Assembly: GCF_932526225.1 (NCBI RefSeq)
Contig: NC_064046.1
Coordinates: 3,288,001 to 3,348,000 of the forward strand
Source of the DNA: Nematostella vectensis
Lineage: Eukaryota > Cnidaria > Anthozoa > Actiniaria > Edwardsiidae
Length of the DNA stretch: 60,000 bases
Reading direction: 5' to 3'
A model generated the notes under the pieces. The model saw nothing but the letters and a program-made list of their open reading frames with translations, did not search any database and had not been told where the DNA came from. The position numbers were made by a program, and so were the translations under genes. Shown here piece by piece: positions 15,790 to 26,800 of the stretch (its first letter is position 1; every line of letters begins with the position of its first letter).

Positions 15790-17310
15790 TTCACGCGCGT
15801 CTGCTCATCACGTACTCACACTGTCTATTGTTAGATAACAATTCTGATTGTTCACACGCGTCTGCTAATTGCCTACGCGCACGGTCTGTTGTTAGATCAA
15901 CATTCTGATTGTTCACGCGCGTCTGCTCATTACCTACGCGCACTGTCTACTGTTAGATCACAATTCTGATTGTTCACACGCGTCTGCTCATTCCCTACGC
16001 GCACTGTCTACTGTTAGATCACAATTCTGATTGTTCACACGCGTCTGCTCATTCCCTACGCGCACTGTCTACTGTTAGATCACAATTCTGATTGTTTACA
16101 CGCGTATGCTTATTCCCTACGCGCACTGTCTATTGTTTCATCACGATTCTGATTGTTCACGCGCGTCTTCTCATTCCCTACGCGCACTGTTTACTGTTAG
16201 ATAACAATTCTGATTGTTCACGCGCGTCTGCTCATTTTCTACGCGAACTGTCTACTGTTAGATCACAATTCTCATTGTTCACGCGCGTCTGCTCATTCCC
16301 TACGCGCACTGTCTATTGTTAGATTACAATTCTGATTGTTCACACGCGTCTGCTCATTACCTACGCGCACTGTCTATTGTTAGATCAACATTCTGATTGA
16401 TCACGCGCGTCTGCTCATTCCCTACGCGCACTGTCTATTGTTAGATCAGCATTCTGATTGATCACGCGCGTCTGCTCATTCCCTACGCGCACTGTCTATT
16501 GTTAGATCACAATTCTGATTGTCCACGCGCGTCTGCTCATTCCCTACGCGCGCTCTCTATTGTTAGATCAACATTCTGATTGATCACGCGAATCTGCTCA
16601 TTCCCTATGCGCACTGTGTACTGTTAGATCACAATTCTGATTATTCACACGCGTCTGCTCATTGCCTACGCGCACTGTCAATTGTTAGATCAACATTCTG
16701 ATTGATCACGCGCGTCTGCTCATTCCGTACGCGCACTGTCTATTGTTAGATCACAATTCTGATTGTCCACGCGCGTCTGCTCATTCCCTACGCGCATTGT
16801 CTATTGTCAGATCACAATTCTGATTGTTCACGCGCGTCTTCTCACTCCCTACGCGCACTGTCTATTGTTAGATCACAATTCGGATTGTTCACGCGCGTCT
16901 GCTCATCACCAACGCGCACTGTCTAATGTTAGATCACAATTCTGATTGTTCACGCACGTCTTCTCACTCCCTACGCGCACTGTTTACTGTTAGATAACAA
17001 TTCTGATTGTTCACACGCGTCTGCTCATTCCCTACGCGCACTGTCTACTGTTAGATCACAATTCTGATTGTTCACGCGCGTCTGCTCATTCCCTACGCGC
17101 ACTGTCTATTGTTAGATCACAATTCTGATTGTTCACACGCGTCTGCTCATTACCTACGCGCACTGTCTATTGTTAGATCACAATTCTGATTGTTCACGCG
17201 CGTCTGCTCATTCCCTACGCGCACTGTCTATTGTTAGATCACAATTCTGATTGTTCACACGCGTCTGCTCATTACCTACGCGCACTGTCTATTGTTAGAT
17301 CAACATTTTG
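15790..17310 (+). repeat. Higher-order satellite block C, copy 2
   Basis: Second copy of 12370-13890. The copies diverge after 13890/17310 (AATGATCACG against GATTGTCCACG). Confidence 0.85.
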
Positions 17311-17820
17311 ATTGTCCACGCGCGTCTGCAAATTCCCTACGCGCACTGTCTATTGTTAGATCAACATTCTTATTGATCACGCGCGTCTGCTTATCACCTA
17401 CTCACACTGTCTATTGTTAAATCACAATTCTGATTGTTTACACGCCTCTGCTCATTGCCTACGCGCACTGTCTATTGTTATATCACAATTCTGATTGTCC
17501 ACGCGCGTCTGCTCATTACCTACGCTCACTGTCTATTGTTAGATCAACATTCTGATTGATCACACGCTTCTGCTCATTACCTATGCGTACTGTCTATTGT
17601 TAGATTAACAATCTAATTGATAACGCGCGTCTGCTAATCACCTACGCGCACTGTCTACTGTTAGATCACAATTCTGATTGTTCACACGCGTCTGCTCATT
17701 ACCTACGGGCACTTTCTATTGTTAGATCACAATTCCGATAGTTCACGCGCGTCTGCTCATTACCTACGCGCACTGTCTATTGTAAGATCACAATTCTGAT
17801 TTTTCACGCGCGTCTGCTCA

Positions 17821-19157
17821 TTACCTACGCGCACTGTCAATTGTTAGATCAACATTCTGATTGATCACGCACGTCTGCTCATTCCCTACGCGCACTGTCT
17901 TTTTTTAGATAACAATTCTGATTGTCCATGCGCGTCTTCTCATTACCTACGCGCACTGTCTATTGTTAGATCACAATTCTGATTGTTCACGCGCGTCTCC
18001 TCATTACCTACGCGCACTGTCTATTGTTAGATCAACATTCTGATTGATCACGCGCGTCTGCTCATTCCCTACGCGCACTGTCTATTTTTAGATAACAATT
18101 CTGATTGTCCATGCGCGTCTTCTCATTACCTACGCGCACTGTCTTTTGTTAGATCACAATTCTGATTGTTCACGTGCGTCTCCTCATTACCTAAGCGCAC
18201 TGTCTATTGTTAGATCACAATTCTGATTGTTCACGCGCGTCTGCTCATTACCTACGCTCATTGTCTACTGTTAGATCACAATTCTGTTTGTTCACGCGCG
18301 TCTGCTCATTACCTACGCGCAGTCTATTGTTAGATCACAATTCTGATTGTTCACACGCGTCTGCTCATTCCCTACGCGCACTCTATATTGTTAGATCACA
18401 ATTCTGATAGTTCACGCGCGTCTGCTCATTACCTACGCGCACTGTCTATTGTTAGATCACAATTCTGATTGTTCACACGCGTCTGCTCATTACCTACGCG
18501 CACTGTCAATTGTTAGATCAACATTCTGATTGATCACGCACGTCTGCTCATTCCCTACGCGCACTGTCTTTTTTTAGATAACAATTCTGATTGTCCATGC
18601 GCGTCTTCTCATTACCTACGCGCACTGTCTATTGTTAGATCACAATTCTGATTGTTCACGCGCGTCTCCTCATTACCTACGCGCACTGTCTATTGTTAGA
18701 TCAACATTCTGATTGATCACGCGCGTCTGCTCATTCCCTACGCGCACTGTCTATTTTTAGATAACAATTCTGATTGTCCATGCGCGTCTTCTCATTACCT
18801 ACGCGCACTGTCTTTTGTTAGATCACAATTCTGATTGTTCACGTGCGTCTCCTCATTACCTAAGCGCACTGTCTATTGTTAGATCACAATTCTGATTGTT
18901 CACGCGCGTCTGCTCATTACCTACGCTCATTGTCTACTGTTAGATCACAATTCTGTTTGTTCACGCGCGTCTGCTCATTACCTACGCGCAGTCTATTGTT
19001 AGATCACAATTCTGATTGTTCACACGCGTCTGCTCATTCCCTACGCGCACTCTATATTGTTAGATCACAATTCTGATAGTTCACGCGCGTCTGCTCATTA
19101 CCTACGCGCACTGTCTATTGTTAGATCACAATTCTGATTGTTCACACGCGTCTGCTA
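17821..19157 (+). repeat. Tandem 669-bp higher-order repeat (two adjacent copies)
   Basis: 17821-18488 is followed at once by 18490-19157 with an offset of 669 bp (11 units, two of them shortened). Shared rare variants include TTTTTTTAGATAACAA, CACGTGCGTCTCC and the shortened CGCGCAGTCTATTG unit. Confidence 0.9.
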
Positions 19158-20112
19158 ATTCCCTACGCGCACTCTATATTGTTAGATCACAATTCTGATA
19201 GTTCACGCGCGTCTGCTCATTACCTACGCGTACTGTCTATTGTTAGATCACAATTCTGATTGTTCACACGCGTCTGCTCATTCCCTACGCGCACTCTATA
19301 TTGTTAGATCACAATTCTGTTTGTTCACGCGCGTCTGCTCATTACCTACGCGCACTGTCTACTGTTAGATCACAATTCTGATTGTTCACTCGCGTCTGCT
19401 CATTACCTACGCGCAGTGTCTACTGTTAGACCATAATTCTGATTGTTCACGCGCGTCTGCTCATCCCCTACGCGCACTGTCTATTGTTAGATCAACATTC
19501 TGATTGATCACGCGCGTCTGCTCATCACCTACGCGCACTGTCTACTTTTAGATCACAATTCTGATTGTTCACACGCGTCTGCTCATTACCTACGGGCACT
19601 TTCTATTGTTAGATTACAATTTTGATAGTTCACGCGCGTCTGCTCATTACCTACGCGCACTGTCTATTGTTAGATCACAATTCTGATTGTTCACGCGCGT
19701 CTGCTCATTACCTACGCGCACTGTCTATTGTTAGATTACAATTCTGATTGTTCACACGCGTCTGCTCATTACCTACTCACACTGTCTATTGTTAGATCAC
19801 AATTCCGACTGTTCACGCGCGTCTGCTCATTACCTACGCGCACTGTCTATTGTTAGATTACAATTCTGATTGTTCACACGCGTCTGCTCATTACCTACGC
19901 GCACTGTCTATTGTTAGATTACAATTCTGATTGTTCACACGCGTCTGCTCATTACCTACGCGCACTGTCTATTGTTAGATTAACATTCTAATTGATAACG
20001 CGCGTCTGCTCATCGCCTAGGCGCACTGTCTACTTTTAGATCACAATTCTGATTGTTCACACGCGTCTGCTCATTACCTACGGGCACTTTCTATTGTTAG
20101 ATTACAATTCTG

Positions 20113-21007
20113 CAGCAGGGAACAGGCTAGTCCCGTCTGGAGAAAAAAAAACACAACGCTTGTCTTTCCAATTTTTCCACTAGAAAACTAGCCAATTCTA
20201 CTATAAATCCCTTTTTTTCAATGAAAAGAAGTATCAATTGCCATTCTTACAAATCAAAAGGCCAGGAGTTCAAACCACGCGTGGTTTCCTATTTTTTTTC
20301 CCTTAAAAAATAATAAAATAAACGATTTGATTTTATTGGTTCATTTTCTAATACTTAAAGTCAATATATTTCTTATAAAGAAGACCACACAGAGTTTCCT
20401 TTTTTCGAGTGGATAAAAATTATTTCACTCTGCAGTCATCGACATAAGCGACATTCAGCCTAAGAAATGTATCACTCGCTTTACTAAAGAATGGGAAAAC
20501 TATAATCAAAATGTTGTTTTCCAGTCACTACTTTATCCATGTTCCATATTTTCAATTACAAAAAGGATGCACATATATGTTCTGAAAAACACTACAAAAT
20601 TTCAACAAAGAAAAATGAAGAAAATTAACGTGACCATGACAGGCCTGAAGACAGGAACAGTTTTGTTGGAGGGTGGTGATTCCGTTAAACCTGACCTTCT
20701 CCTAGTCTCGGAATATAATTACAATTATTTATGATACAGAAATGCGTGCTCATTTAAAGCAAACCGTGGACCACTCAGTCCTTTTTAGGGGGGGGGGGGG
20801 GGTGTACGCGTCAACCCGTGCACCCCTTGTTTACAATGGCTCTTCATGCAGAAATGGCCACTACGTCACCTACTGCTTAAAAAAATGGGCAATGGTTAAA
20901 ATTGGACGATGCTATTGGAAGTACTATTAATAAAACAAATCCATTCTCATTTCTGAGCAATCATCATTATACTTCTTTTCACTATTTACAATATAGGCAG
21001 ATGTATT
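20113..21007. other. Non-coding flank of the satellite; G15 run
   Basis: AT-rich sequence starting abruptly where the satellite ends. It contains a 15-base G run at 20788-20802 and a short palindrome CCACGCGTGG at about 20276-20285. I see no gene here. Confidence 0.6.
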
Positions 21008-21012
21008 TTTAT

Positions 21013-21096
21013 TCAAGTTGCCTCCATCCACTTCTTGTGTAACAGGTCCAGCCGGTCCGCATTGCCCAAGTGCTTGCCAGTAAGGCATACATGCTG
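21013..21096 (-). CDS. Candidate terminal coding exon of an unidentified spliced gene
   Basis: On the minus strand a textbook 3' splice site is followed by a short open frame. The branch-point consensus TACTAAC lies at 21117-21123, then comes a T-rich tract and CAG|CAG (a NAGNAG tandem acceptor), with the exon starting at 21096. The frame then encodes 27 residues beginning QHVCLTGKHLGN and ending LLHKKWMEAT, followed by TGA. A canonical AATAAA polyadenylation signal (21008-21013) overlaps the stop. Upstream exons should lie at higher coordinates, between here and the ankyrin gene or beyond, but I could not find them with confidence. A second open frame on the same strand (starting from another phase) extends further but lacks the stop/poly(A) arrangement. 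I do not recognise the protein. It could be a chance combination of signals or a retrocopy fragment. Confidence 0.4.
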   Translation of the reverse strand, partial: QHVCLTGKHLGNADRLDLLHKKWMEAT

Positions 21097-21123
21097 CTGT
21101 ATGAAAAACAGACATCAGTTAGT

Positions 21124-23235
21124 ACCTGAAACCCTGAAACCCCAATCGAACGCCCCAGCCAATAAGAAAACTTTAAACAGCGTCGATTCTATACAACCAA
21201 AAAAAAAAAAAGTAAAACAAACAAACAAACAAAAAGAAGGAAAAATTAGAATTATTTAGTAAAGCAGAACCTCCAGTGGCAAAGAAGCCTAAACTTGTTT
21301 AGTGGCATGATTAGCTTTTAGTGAGTGTAGTTTAAATCATATCTGATCAAGGTGTAGGCTTACTTGCAAAATGCTATTGGCCATCAAATTATATTTTGAA
21401 AAAATCCTTCAATGATCTTCTGATTCACCATTTGACATGTCATTTTATACATTTTCAATTTCCTGCCTGGTATTCAAGACTGATACCCACACCAACTATT
21501 ACATTATTAAATTGCATGATGGTCTTCAAATAAATATTATACCGTAACTGTTGGGTTTCTTGATTCCTGATTGGCTCACAACATACTGTACTATGATACA
21601 ACATCAAACTTGCATGCTCTAACGTGTGAACATTGTTAACTGTTTAAAATTTGGTTGAGAAATACATATGGAGAAATTATAATCATTGATTCCAGAATTC
21701 CACAGCAAATTTCAAATAAAAATCAACAAGTCACATGAGTCATCTTTGATGAGTGCAATATCATTTTTCAAGTGAAACTGAACATGTAATTTACGAATCA
21801 ATGATTAATTATTCTTGAGGCTCTCTGCTACAATGAGAAATTAATGGCTTACATGCTATATCAAGTTTAAGCAGTGGTTCTCTGCATAAGAAGGAAAGCA
21901 AAAACATTAGGCCAGCAGCAATAAACACATCCTCACCTAGGATTTAAATCAGGTTTATCTTACAGTTAAGTATTTACGTGATAAATACTTCGAATTAAAC
22001 ATAATGGAAAAATGTAGCTGAAAGCAAATTTCTTACCTCTTTTACAGGAAAATAAATGCTTTTAAGAACAAAATGGAAGCATTCCTTACGTACATTTTAC
22101 TCAACCAAGAGTTGTTTTTGGTGTGCTAAAATCGAGCTTCGGAAGTGGTTTACTGAAAACGAATTTCTTCATTCCTTTTCTTTATAATTTCAAGCTATTT
22201 TTTTCAAGTTATTTACCAATAGAAAACTAAGAGGTAAGGGTGCGAGGCAGCAGCAATAAAGAGCTGTGTGAGGGAGATTTCTTGAGAAAGATTTCTCGAG
22301 TTAATGTAGTTAGTGGCAGTGCGTAAACCACTAGCCAGGATTCAATTTCAGTTCAGTTTATGGTAATAATTTTATAGCTTAGGAAAACGGGCTAGGATTG
22401 TGTGGGCTTCCAGTTTGCATACAGAAGAAAGACCTTACTTAGGTTAATTGAGTCTCTGTTATGGTCTTATTTAGTGAAATTTGCTTGCATAGCTGTCAGC
22501 TCACCCGCATTAGGCAGGTGTCACAAGATTTTGAACCTCAACACAATCATAATTTCCTAACATTTCCTAACATTGTCTGTATTCACCCGCATTGGCTCCC
22601 TTGGGTTTTTTCACATATTTACTGTATTTCACCCAATTTCTGTCCAAGTTGGGTTGACAGCAATGTGTTTTGAAATGTTCAAGTTCTTGAAATCTTTCAC
22701 TTATCAATCTAGCAAAAAGAAACTTTCAAATTCTGAAAAGGTTATTTAATCTGATTGAAATTTGAATTTCTACAGATCTTTGAAATTTTCCTGGCCGTGC
22801 GAAAGTAGATTGAATCGAGTAAATAATTGCAAGTCAATATTACAGATTTGAGATATTCGTGGGAACACGCATTTTATAGGGTCCATATGAACCACATACC
22901 ATTTGGAAGATGAAAATATAAGGAAATCTTTCAAATCTGAGAGGTTATATGGACTTTAAACAAATTCAAAGTCTATTCTGGAGTATCCATTATTGTCATT
23001 TTTTGCTCATTATTTGGCAGTACTTTTACAATACTATATAATTTTGGAGTGAAAATTTAATTCAAATCAGGAGTTATAATGGAAGTAAACAATGTCCAGA
23101 CTCCGAATTTGGCTCAAGCCATCTTATTTAATTCTAAGACAGGGAGCCCTAAATAGGTTAGTGCTCCTCAAAACGCAATAAATAACCGAAGCAAAAGTAT
23201 ACTAGCTACCACATTCACAGATAAACAATTGAAGT
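21124..23235. other. Unannotated AT-rich region, possibly intronic for the minus-strand exon
   Basis: No ORF with recognisable content on either strand. Several donor-like and acceptor-like strings exist on the minus strand (for example AAAGAG|GTAAGA near 22035), but none gives a coherent reading frame. A run of A's and CAAA units lies at about 21199-21237, in the part 5' to the exon on the minus strand. Confidence 0.4.
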
Positions 23236-23492
23236 GATGCAATACAGAAAAGAAGATCTTTCTAATGTGCGCAGAAATGTTTCGAAGTGTTTATATAAAA
23301 ATGAGCAATTCCTGTTTCGAAAAGGATTTGCTCACGGCCACACGCGGCGGGTTCAACTCTGATGCAATACAGAAATGAAGATCGTTCTAATGTGTGCAGA
23401 AATGTTTCGAAGTGTTTATATATGTATATAAAAATGAGCAATTCCTGTTTCGAAAAGGATTTGCTCACGGCCACACGCGGCAGGTTCAACTC
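23236..23492 (+). repeat. Two-copy tandem duplication, about 125 bp
   Basis: A segment beginning GATGCAATACAGAAA and ending GGTTCAACTC occurs at 23236-23359 and again at 23361-23492. The second copy carries a 6-bp TA-rich insertion (TATGTA) and a few substitutions. The duplication creates a minus-strand ORF that repeats itself and is not a gene. It sits 200-450 bp upstream of the ankyrin-gene promoter. Confidence 0.9.
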
Positions 23493-23689
23493 AAGAAAAT
23501 CTAAGCCGAGATTGAATGGAAATATTTACAAAACATTAGGGATCTATAAAGTTTACAGCAAAGTAATGTGTTTGGTTTTCGTTAAAAATCGTAGAAAACC
23601 ACGAAAAGCCTAAGACTGAAAATCGTACAGTACAGCAATTAGAAGCCAGAGACTAGAAGCGATTCATCCTTCGGTTACGCTTCGTAGCC

Positions 23690-23827
23690 CGAGCGCGCGC
23701 TATTGTTCTTTCAGCCAATCAGAATCGTGAGCAATTCCTGTATTTAGCCGTGCGTCAAGGCCCGGTCGCCATTTTGAAATTTCGCGCGCCATTTTACAAT
23801 AGCCATCTTGGGGCATCGACTTTTGAA
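23690..23827 (+). promoter_or_regulatory. Promoter/5' UTR of the ankyrin gene: CCAAT box and three YY1-like motifs
   Basis: A CpG-rich patch (GAGCGCGCGC at about 23691-23700) is followed by a CCAAT box at 23715-23719. Three YY1-like motifs follow in the same orientation: GCCATTTTG at 23768, GCCATTTTA at 23788 and AGCCATCTTGG at 23801. In metazoan promoters YY1 sites sit just downstream of the start of transcription, so the start probably lies between the CCAAT box and the first motif. The coding start is at 23828. No TATA box is evident. The CpG-rich character contrasts with the AT-rich surroundings. Confidence 0.6.
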
Positions 23828-26800
23828 ATGGCAAAGATTAGTTGCACTCCTTTCTGTGACAGCAAAAAGCCATGCCCCAAGCATCACGAGTTGCTGGTAT
23901 CTTTGCTGAACTATGCCGAAAGAGGCCCGAATTGCGATTATTCTCAACAAAATTTCGAGAAAGTCCTGAGTGCGAATTTGAAAAACGGTTGGAGGAAAGA
24001 TGATGTTGTTCCCGATCCAGTCAAAGAATTCCAGTTTCCTCTTATTCACTGGGCAACAGTTTTAGGTAAAGCTAAAGCTATCGAATTGCTAATACAAAAA
24101 GGTAAGTTTGAATCATTTTAGCTCTTGGGTTATGGTTGTAAAATTCCCTTATCATTGAACAATATTACCATAACATTTAAGCTCACCACCAGAAAACCCA
24201 GCGCGTAACAAAATAGAAGTAATCGAAGAAGTAATTGCACTTTACACATACTGCTATTCCAAGGGGGTACTCAGTTAAAAAAACCTCAGAGGGAGAGCAA
24301 AATATTTAAACTTAAAAATCACATCATATTTGTGGTACTACCATAGATGATATACAAACAATAATTGTTCAAGTGTAGTTGTAAACATAATACCAATTAA
24401 ATCTTTGTAGGCTTTAACCCTGCCATCCAAGCTGAGGAGACTAAAGAGACCGCTCTTCACCGCTTTGTGCTCTGCCTGAATCATCTAGCACTCGGGCCTG
24501 CGCATAAGATATCCCCGCGCAAAATTAACATCATCATCTCCTGTCTTGAGAGCTGCCTTACATTGAGAGATTCTGACGGCGACACACCTCTCCTTGTCGC
24601 AGCTAAAACACTAGTTGCTGGACGAAAGCCCATTTATTTTGAAGAGTGCATTGAGGCTATAGTTGGTCATATAACAAAAAACAGCCCAACTAAGTTAGCT
24701 GAGATACTGAACATTCAAGATTTAGACGGGAACACTGCATTGCATATCCTGGCTAGAAATGATATCTCCTTTGTCACCCTGCGTACACTTCTGCAGGCTG
24801 GGGCAGATGCAAGTATTGTCAACTTCAATTATGAAACTCCTTATCAAGTTGCTCTTGCTTGTGGATCCACTAGAAATGCAAAGTTGCTTGACAGCCATAG
24901 AGAAAAGAAAAGCCATTATTCGGCTACAGGAAGTTTTGATGGCTCAGTAGAAGAACACATTTCAGAAGGAGCACAGGAAGATACCCCAGAGTCTCTAAAG
25001 GATAATCAAGAAACTTGCAGTGAAGAACTGCCATCTGAAGCTAGATCAGAGTGTCCAGATGATGAAAGACTGATTCAACCAGTTAGACCAGAGCAGGCCC
25101 CAGCTAGTAGCACGACTGGCATCAATAATGCATTGCGTACTGGGGGTGTGTCTCCTACTAGTAGTGCTACAGGGGTTGATAATCTTACCCATGTTGGGAG
25201 TGTACCTACCTGTACGTCCTCTGGAGGTCTTATCTGTACCTGTATCGTCAAGAAGGAGTATGACTCCCCTCAGGTGGGTAACACAATAATAATAGTGATA
25301 ATCACATTACTAATGGTTATAATGATGACAACAACAATGGCAACAACATCAGCAATGATAACAATAAGAAGAATTCAGCAGCAACTACACTTATAATATT
25401 TAAAAGAAAAACAATAACAGAAACAACTACAATACTAATAACAACAACAGCAACAACTACAATGATAATATCAAAAAAACAACAGCAGCAGCAGAGGCAA
25501 CAACAACTACAGCAAAACATCAATAATAACAATAACAACAACAACAATAATGACAACACAAAAAATTATAATAACCTCAACAATAATGATAACAAAAACA
25601 TCAATAATAACAGCAACAACAATGAAAATAGTATGATAAAGATAATGATAGATAATAATAATTATACAGTATTTTAGTTATATTAATACAGGATTGTTAT
25701 ATTCCATGTTGTGGCTCCTCGTGCCTTATAGGTTCATAGAGATAGGTTAACAGGTCATTTAACAATATTGTTTTGAGTTGTGGTATCTGGCTATATTTTT
25801 TAGAGAAAAGGAACCAAATTATTATTTATGTGACCACAAAAACCTGCTTGCTTAAGCAATATTCACTGATGTTCTTGCTACTAGAATTGTGCACACACTA
25901 GAATGACTCCATTTCAAACAGTCATGTGAGGGTAACCTTCAAATGCTTTGAACTAAATCAACTAAAAAATATGATCATGCTTTGAAAAGCAATACCCCTG
26001 AGAAACTGCCACCATTTTGTTCCCTTGGGAAAACAATTTTGTTGTTTTTTTCTTTATGCATGAAGACATTCCTATTTATAGATGTCCAAAAGAATAACCC
26101 GCATAACACAAATTTAATTGGCCTTTTCTTGCTTAAGATACTTTCAAAGAACTAGTCGAAATACATACTTTCTGTAGATAAAGATATTATTGATCAAAAT
26201 CTCATTGAGTTGCAACAAACAAAATGAATTTGCTCTTTACAATTGCAGAAAGATAAGCTACATCAAAATTGCATGTTGTCAGCTCAAACTTCACCCGGAA
26301 GTGGTAAGAAGAATGTTAGAGAGCTTTAAACGTAAATCAATGTGAATGGCATCAACAATGATATACATTTCTCACTAATGCTAGAAAGAATGGTGTTGAC
26401 ATCCATGACAGCATGCAAAGAATATCAAAATATGAAAAACCGTTTTAAGCAATATGTGAGCGTTTGTACCATTCTTGATACCATCTGTTCTGGTCTATAT
26501 TATTGACTGTAGAAGCATCCTTAATGACTGTAGAAGTATCCTACAGTTGTAATTGCAAGATGATATTGTCTAACATTCACATCTCTTTGTGATTGCATGT
26601 GCATTAGAGGGGGTACAAATAGTACAACGTTACCAGGCATGCATGTTATTTTGAACCATATATAGCAGGGCTGTCCAAACAAACCAGCAACTGCCGGATT
26701 TCCACCAGCTTTTTCATGTTTATTGCTAACTTTATTTTGTCTGATGTTTTAAATGAATAATAGAGCTAATTATTTTATTGTGAAGTATATTTTCCCTCTC

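Larger units (their letters stand above)
1..20112. repeat. 61-bp satellite DNA array, about 330 units, extends beyond window start
   Basis: Head-to-tail units of 61 bp fill the first 20.1 kb; occasional 63-bp variants carry an extra AC before ACGCGCG. Each unit reads roughly CCTACGCGCACTGTCTATTG, then TTAGATCACAATTCTGATTG, then TTCACGCGCGTCTGCTCATTA. Units differ at a few recurrent positions (CATTA or CATTC; GATTG, GATAG or GATTT; TATTG or TACTG). The array is already in phase at base 1, so it continues upstream of the window. It stops abruptly inside a unit at about 20112. It holds no gene: the short ORFs in it arise because 61 is not a multiple of 3, so the reading frame repeats every 183 bp, and they have no family resemblance. 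Each unit has about five CpGs, far denser than the AT-rich flank. Confidence 0.97.

Noticed and set aside
12672-19076. Repeated 60-76-aa plus-strand ORFs (TRVCSFPTR..., LDHNSDCSRAS...)
   Set aside because: They are frames through the 61-bp satellite; identical ORFs recur at higher-order offsets and carry no protein features.
1-20112. CRISPR-like array
   Set aside because: Units are contiguous 61-bp repeats with no unique spacers, and the window is eukaryotic.
23340-23492. tRNA gene suggested by GGTTCAACTC
   Set aside because: No cloverleaf or A box could be found in the right position.
25317-25677. Gln/Asn-rich and Leu-rich ORFs
   Set aside because: Produced by the AAC/AAT microsatellite in intron 2.
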